NCBI GenBank assembly: GCA_910588535.1 | Contig: CAJUOO010000005.1 | Location: 1-64,000, forward strand | Direction of reading: 5' to 3' | Source: an uncultured Lachnospiraceae bacterium | GTDB lineage: Bacteria; Bacillota; Clostridia; Lachnospirales; Lachnospiraceae | Length of the DNA: 64,000 nucleotides | Shown here: positions 60,668 through 64,000 of the stretch, piece by piece | Layout of the letters: each line of letters opens with the position of its first letter | Numbering within the stretch: position 1 is the first letter of the stretch | The notes under the pieces: model-generated | Seen by the model: only the letters and a program-made list of their open reading frames with translations | Database searches by the model: none | Told to the model about the DNA's origin: nothing | Made by a program: the position numbers and the translations under genes

Positions 60668-61862
60668 GGCTTTCGCCAAGCAACTTTTTGGAGCAAACGA
60701 TAAAAAACTACCACAAACTCTTTTTATTTACTTTATTGTTTTTTGGGGATTATATATTGCTGATATTAAGATAGCGATCGCTCCATCTATTTTGTATCTG
60801 ATGATAAGTACATTTACTGCTGGTGTCATGTGGCAGGCGCTTTCTTCCAAAGATATCGCCGGACAAAATATAGTTATGCTTCCTTTTGACAATAAAACAT
60901 TCGTCTTTTCTTATGTGACTTCTTTGGGAGCTTACACAATTTTGACAAAGACTGTAGCACTTTTTAGTGTCCTGATGGCAGTGTCTAACTGGGGCATTAC
61001 AGAAATACTGGGAAGTATTTTATGCACAATTCATGCAACCCTTATAACTGCTGTTGTCTACTCCATCAAAAAGTATTGGTATATAGGCAGTCTCTGGGCT
61101 GTGGCTGTGACTGCCACCACTCTATTTTGCGGAAATCAACTATGGTTTATACCAGCACTGATACTTCATGGTATATTTATTGTTATTCTTTTACAAGGAA
61201 CAGATGGATATTTATTTTATGTTCAAGAGGAAAAAAATCATTATATAGAAAAAAAGCACAGACAGTATTCTGTACTTCGTTATCTTTTTCGCTATCTTAT
61301 ATACCACAAGAATTATATGATCAACACCGTTATCATGTGGTGTGTGGCCTGTGTATTGCCACTTTTTTTCAAACAGATGGAAGGTCTGTCTGTTATTCCA
61401 ATCGGCTTTGCCATTCTATCTCTAAATACACCCATCGGTATTCTTTTATCTTGTGATCTGGCTTTAGAACAAATGATTCACTCTCTGCCCGGTCAGAAAA
61501 AAGCCTTTTGTGTGCCATATTGTCTGTTTCTCTTTTTATGTAATATAATCGCAGATATGATTTTTCTTTGCAGTCTACAAATTCAACATGGAGGCGTGAC
61601 AGTTCCAATACTTGCAACAGCTATATTCTTTGCACTGCAAAGTGCAATCGGCTCTGTCCTGCTGGAATGGTTTTTTCCTATCAGAAATTGGAAAATAGCA
61701 AGTGATTTATGGCACCATCCACGAAAATACATTGTTTCTGTCGCTATGATGCTACTAGCGGGAGTAGTTGGAGCACTGCCGGGACTGATACCAATATTGA
61801 TGCTTATATTAGCTGTCGAAGTGTTTATACTGCTCTTTCCATGCTGGAAATGCATTGAATAA
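60651..61862 (+). CDS. ABC transporter permease, multi-helix
   Basis: A 403-aa hydrophobic membrane protein with about 10 helices (roughly 19-40, 42-62, 83-105, 110-135, 150-180, 228-250, 255-275, 295-320, 325-345, 370-400). It is longer than usual ABC-2 permeases and has a charged loop with FYVQEEKNHYIEKKHRQY (about 190-207) in the middle. The ATG at 60651 has GGGAGG 9 nt upstream and overlaps the ATPase gene; an upstream frame is not supported. It pairs with the ATPase. Family assignment rests on position and hydrophobic profile, not on motifs. Confidence 0.82.
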   Translation: MKILFKAFAKQLFGANDKKLPQTLFIYFIVFWGLYIADIKIAIAPSILYLMISTFTAGVMWQALSSKDIAGQNIVMLPFDNKTFVFSYVTSLGAYTILTKTVALFSVLMAVSNWGITEILGSILCTIHATLITAVVYSIKKYWYIGSLWAVAVTATTLFCGNQLWFIPALILHGIFIVILLQGTDGYLFYVQEEKNHYIEKKHRQYSVLRYLFRYLIYHKNYMINTVIMWCVACVLPLFFKQMEGLSVIPIGFAILSLNTPIGILLSCDLALEQMIHSLPGQKKAFCVPYCLFLFLCNIIADMIFLCSLQIQHGGVTVPILATAIFFALQSAIGSVLLEWFFPIRNWKIASDLWHHPRKYIVSVAMMLLAGVVGALPGLIPILMLILAVEVFILLFPCWKCIE

Positions 61863-61968
61863 AATGGTTACTCTAGATTCTTTAATACAATTGTTTGTCA
61901 AATAAGCTTTTGAAAACATATAATTTATTCAAAATGTTATGCTTTATCGGCTGTTAAAAATTTGTTGT

Positions 61969-62052
61969 ATTATTTTCTGGAACGATCCGCCCGGCGAACT
62001 GCCTGTGGTTCTCCGTCACCCCGCTCCCGCTTAGTGAAAAACGCAACGGACG
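61969..62052 (-). repeat. Structured intergenic repeat, copy 6 (truncated)
   Basis: The 3' half of the repeat in reverse orientation: tail AGAAAATAATA, right arm (about 61989-62014, subtype GAACTGCCTGTGG as in copy 4), core at 62015-62036 and the start of the internal stem. Similarity ends at about 62052, after GCAACGGACG, where unrelated sequence begins, so the left arm is missing. It lies between the ABC permease (ends 61862) and the cheR terminator. The 355-nt gap 61863-62217 contains only this and the terminator. Confidence 0.87.
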
Positions 62053-62087
62053 ATCATACAAATCAATCATTGTATTATTAGTAGAAA

Positions 62088-62122
62088 AACAACGAGTAGG
62101 GAATTCTAATCTTCCCTACTCG
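62088..62122 (-). terminator. Rho-independent terminator downstream of cheR
   Basis: On the minus strand CGAGTAGGGAA (62122-62112) pairs with TTCCCTACTCG (62103-62093), an 11-bp perfect stem with an 8-nt loop, followed by TTGTTTTTC. It lies about 95 nt past the cheR stop. Confidence 0.85.
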
Positions 62123-62217
62123 CGTCAAACCTGTATATATCAATAAAATTATCTGTGTACCTTTATATACAAGAAATCTAAGTACTATTGCATATATAAC
62201 TATAACAGATTCGCTCT

Positions 62218-62991
62218 CTACAACTTGATATAGAAAAATGATTTTCTAGATTCATAGTTCAGCTCTCTATATTTTATAATCTGTTCTGTGCTACCAACAA
62301 ACAGGACTCCGCCTTTTCTTAGAGTATCATTAAATTTGCGGTAAACTTCTTCCTTTGCTTCTTCTGTAAAATAGATCAGAACATTTCGGCACAGAATCAG
62401 ATCATACCCTGTCGGGTAGGAATCCTTCAATAAATTATGTTGTTTAAACTGTACACATTTCTTGATATCATTGCTGATCTGGTAAGAGGATGTTCCCACC
62501 TTGGTAAAATATTTACTTACATACTCCTTCGGCAGCCCAGCAAGACTTTTTTCTGCGTAAAGACCAAGCTTCGCCTTCTCAAGCACCTGCTTATCAATAT
62601 CTGTCGCCAAGATATTAATACTAGACAGAGGAACAAACTTACTAAGCACCATAGCAAGAGAATAAGGCTCATCCCCTGTTGAGCACGCTGCACTCCAGAT
62701 CTTTAAGCTCTTCCCGCTCGCTTTAATAAGCTCTGGAAATATCTCTGACTCCAACACTCTCCATTGTTCAGGATTCCGATAAAACTCTGAGACATTGATG
62801 GTCAGATAATTGACAAACTCCTCCAAAAGCTTACTGTTCGCCTTGATCGCAGCCACATAATCATCATAGCCCTTAAATTTATTTTTAGAAATTAGAGCAT
62901 CGATCCGGCGCTTCATCTGGCGCTCCTTATACGCATTAAGATCAATTTTTGTCAGGCTAAACACCTGCGATTTAAAACCTTCGTAATCCAA
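62218..62991 (-). CDS. cheR: CheR-type protein-glutamate methyltransferase
   Basis: A SAM-dependent chemoreceptor methyltransferase of 257 aa. An N-terminal helical domain (about 1-75, with LTKIDLNAYKERQMKRRI) precedes the catalytic Rossmann domain, with the CheR motifs NVSEFYRNPEQW (about 72-83), KIWSAACSTGDEPYSLAMVL (about 102-121), NILATDIDKQVLEKAKLG (about 133-150) and LILCRNVLIYFT (about 209-220). The start is set at TTG 62991, directly after AAAGGAGGTG; the frame above it runs through a terminator and has no site. No other chemotaxis genes are in the window, so it may serve a distant che cluster or a different pathway. Confidence 0.9.
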   Translation of the reverse strand: MDYEGFKSQVFSLTKIDLNAYKERQMKRRIDALISKNKFKGYDDYVAAIKANSKLLEEFVNYLTINVSEFYRNPEQWRVLESEIFPELIKASGKSLKIWSAACSTGDEPYSLAMVLSKFVPLSSINILATDIDKQVLEKAKLGLYAEKSLAGLPKEYVSKYFTKVGTSSYQISNDIKKCVQFKQHNLLKDSYPTGYDLILCRNVLIYFTEEAKEEVYRKFNDTLRKGGVLFVGSTEQIIKYRELNYESRKSFFYIKL

Positions 62992-63073
62992 GAAAACACC
63001 TCCTTTGCGCGCTCCTGCGCAATCAACTCGCCGCGCGGGGCGCGTGCAGCTTCTGCTGCTAATCTCCCTGCGC

Positions 63074-63114
63074 ATAAAAACAGTGCCGCACGACTGTCTG
63101 CTTCCGTGCGGCAC
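63074..63114 (-). terminator. Rho-independent terminator of rpsA
   Basis: On the minus strand GTGCCGCACG (63114-63105) pairs with CGTGCGGCAC (63092-63083), a 10-bp perfect stem with a 12-nt loop, followed by a T-rich TGTTTTTAT (63082-63074). It lies 8 nt past the S1 gene stop and about 80 nt before the cheR start. Confidence 0.9.
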
Positions 63115-63122
63115 CTGATTTT

Positions 63123-64000
63123 CTACTCTTCTGCAGGAGCTTCCTCGGCAGTCTCCAATATCTTCATGCTTAAGCTGATTTTCTTGTCGGCTCCATTAAA
63201 GTCAACAACCTTTGCCGTGATCTCCTGTCCAGTTTTCAACACATCTGAGGGCTTCTCCACATGTTCTTTTGAAATCTGAGAGACATGCAACAGGGCGTCA
63301 ATGCCCGGCTCCAGCTCTATAAATGCACCAAAATCTGTCATCCTTGCCACTTTTCCGGTAATCACTGTGCCAACTGCATATTTCTCAGGTGCCTTCACCC
63401 AAGGATTCTCCTCCGGGAACTTAAGGCTCAGAGCAACCTTATCGCCGCTGATCTCCTTGATAAAGGCCCTTACATTATCTCCAACCTTAAACGCCTTCTT
63501 CGGGCTCTCCACACGTCCCCAAGACATCTCAGAGATATGCAGCAGACCATCTGCGCCTCCCAGATCGATAAATGCTCCGAAATCGGTAACATTCTTAACT
63601 GTACCTTCAATCGTCATGCCCGGCTCGATTCTCTCAAACAATTCCTTCTGAAGCTCTGCCTTTCTCGCTAACAGAAGCTGCTTGCGATCACCGATAATTC
63701 TTCTTCTCTTTGGATTAAATTCGCTTATTACAAACTCAATCTCCTGTCCAGCATATTTCTCTAAATTCTTCTCGTAAGTATCACTTACCAAGCTTGCTGG
63801 GATAAATACTCTTGTCTCATCCACAACAACGCTTAATCCGCCGTCCAGCACCTGAGCAACCGTCGCGGTAAGCACCTCATGGTTATTAAATGCCTCCTCC
63901 AGTCTCTTGCTGCCCTTCTCTGCTGCAAGTCTCTTATAGGTGAGGAGAACCTGTCCCTCACCGTCATTTACCTTAAGAACCTTTGCCTGCATGGTATCGC
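63123..64000 (-). CDS. rpsA: Ribosomal protein S1 (3' part)
   Basis: The visible 292 codons run off the right edge of the window; residues before MQAKVLKVND are outside, and the in-frame codons at the edge read Asp-Thr, matching the end of an S1 domain (G-D-T-x-x-A-K-V). Downstream are three S1 repeats: about 35-105 (divergent, VLTATVAQVLDGGLSVVV), about 120-195 (GTVKNVTDFGAFIDLG, DGLLHISEMSW) and about 205-280 (GKVARMTDFGAFIEL, DALLHVSQIS). The protein binds mRNA on the 30S subunit or acts as a general RNA-binding factor in Firmicutes. The C-terminus is acidic (EEAPAEE). Confidence 0.93.
   Translation of the reverse strand, partial: DTMQAKVLKVNDGEGQVLLTYKRLAAEKGSKRLEEAFNNHEVLTATVAQVLDGGLSVVVDETRVFIPASLVSDTYEKNLEKYAGQEIEFVISEFNPKRRRIIGDRKQLLLARKAELQKELFERIEPGMTIEGTVKNVTDFGAFIDLGGADGLLHISEMSWGRVESPKKAFKVGDNVRAFIKEISGDKVALSLKFPEENPWVKAPEKYAVGTVITGKVARMTDFGAFIELEPGIDALLHVSQISKEHVEKPSDVLKTGQEITAKVVDFNGADKKISLSMKILETAEEAPAEE

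Noticed and set aside
62992..63114. Longer CheR N-terminus
   Set aside because: The additional codons run through the rpsA terminator hairpin and lack a ribosome-binding site; AAAGGAGGTG supports the TTG at 62991.

Overview
The window looks like a chromosomal segment of a spore-forming member of the Clostridia, most probably a Lachnospiraceae-type gut bacterium. The basis is the mix of families: an alpha/beta-type small acid-soluble spore protein, a GerA-type germinant receptor subunit, YlbJ, RecU, a short-form HisG with HisZ, a class B PBP paired with an FtsW/RodA protein, and paired LCP proteins. GC content is moderate, with clearly AT-richer stretches at about 1.4-4.1 kb and 57-62 kb. Almost all housekeeping genes between 8 and 55.7 kb lie on the minus strand.

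Layout. 0-8.6 kb is accessory: a patatin-like lipase, a MerR/TipAS-like regulator with an ABC transporter and an operator-bearing promoter, then a response regulator, ABC ATPase, ABC permease and histidine kinase on the minus strand with a four-copy direct repeat in front of the transporter, and a serine recombinase. 8.7-12.2 kb encodes a heterodimeric ABC exporter with one degenerate ATP site. 12.2-22.7 kb is a histidine cluster transcribed hisZ, [moxR, DUF58, transglutaminase], hisG, hisD, hisB, hisA, hisIE, running on into the exporter genes. hisZ has a consensus sigma-A promoter. 22.8-34 kb carries recU, two pseudouridine synthases, an SDR, a YgiQ-type radical SAM protein, a HAD phosphatase, an M23 peptidase, two tandem LCP genes and pepD. 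34-43.8 kb carries ylbJ, coaD, rsmD, a spore protein, a large FtsA-like ATPase, coaE, polA and small genes. tRNA-Leu(CAA) with promoter and terminator is at 43.9-44.0 kb. 44-55.7 kb carries queH, an M32 carboxypeptidase, a NUDIX hydrolase, the pbpA/ftsW pair, a U32 peptidase, zapA, ruvB, ruvA and gerA. 55.8-61.9 kb is plus-strand: an RNase H-like exonuclease, an AgrA/AgrC-like two-component system, then a small membrane peptide with an ABC transporter under an activator-type promoter. The right end has a lone cheR and the 3' part of rpsA.

Most interesting feature: six copies (three complete, three partial or shortened) of an intergenic structured repeat of about 85-180 nt, at 1-88, 7682-7862, 46247-46340, 59149-59329, 59485-59650 and 61969-62052. 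All share a core with a GNRA-type tetraloop hairpin. In the complete copies the core sits inside a long terminal stem of about 25 bp whose sequence differs between copies while the pairing is kept. This indicates selection on structure (RNA, or single-stranded DNA for a recombinase or transposase) rather than on sequence. Five of the six copies border the regulator/ABC modules. I cannot assign the family to a named class.
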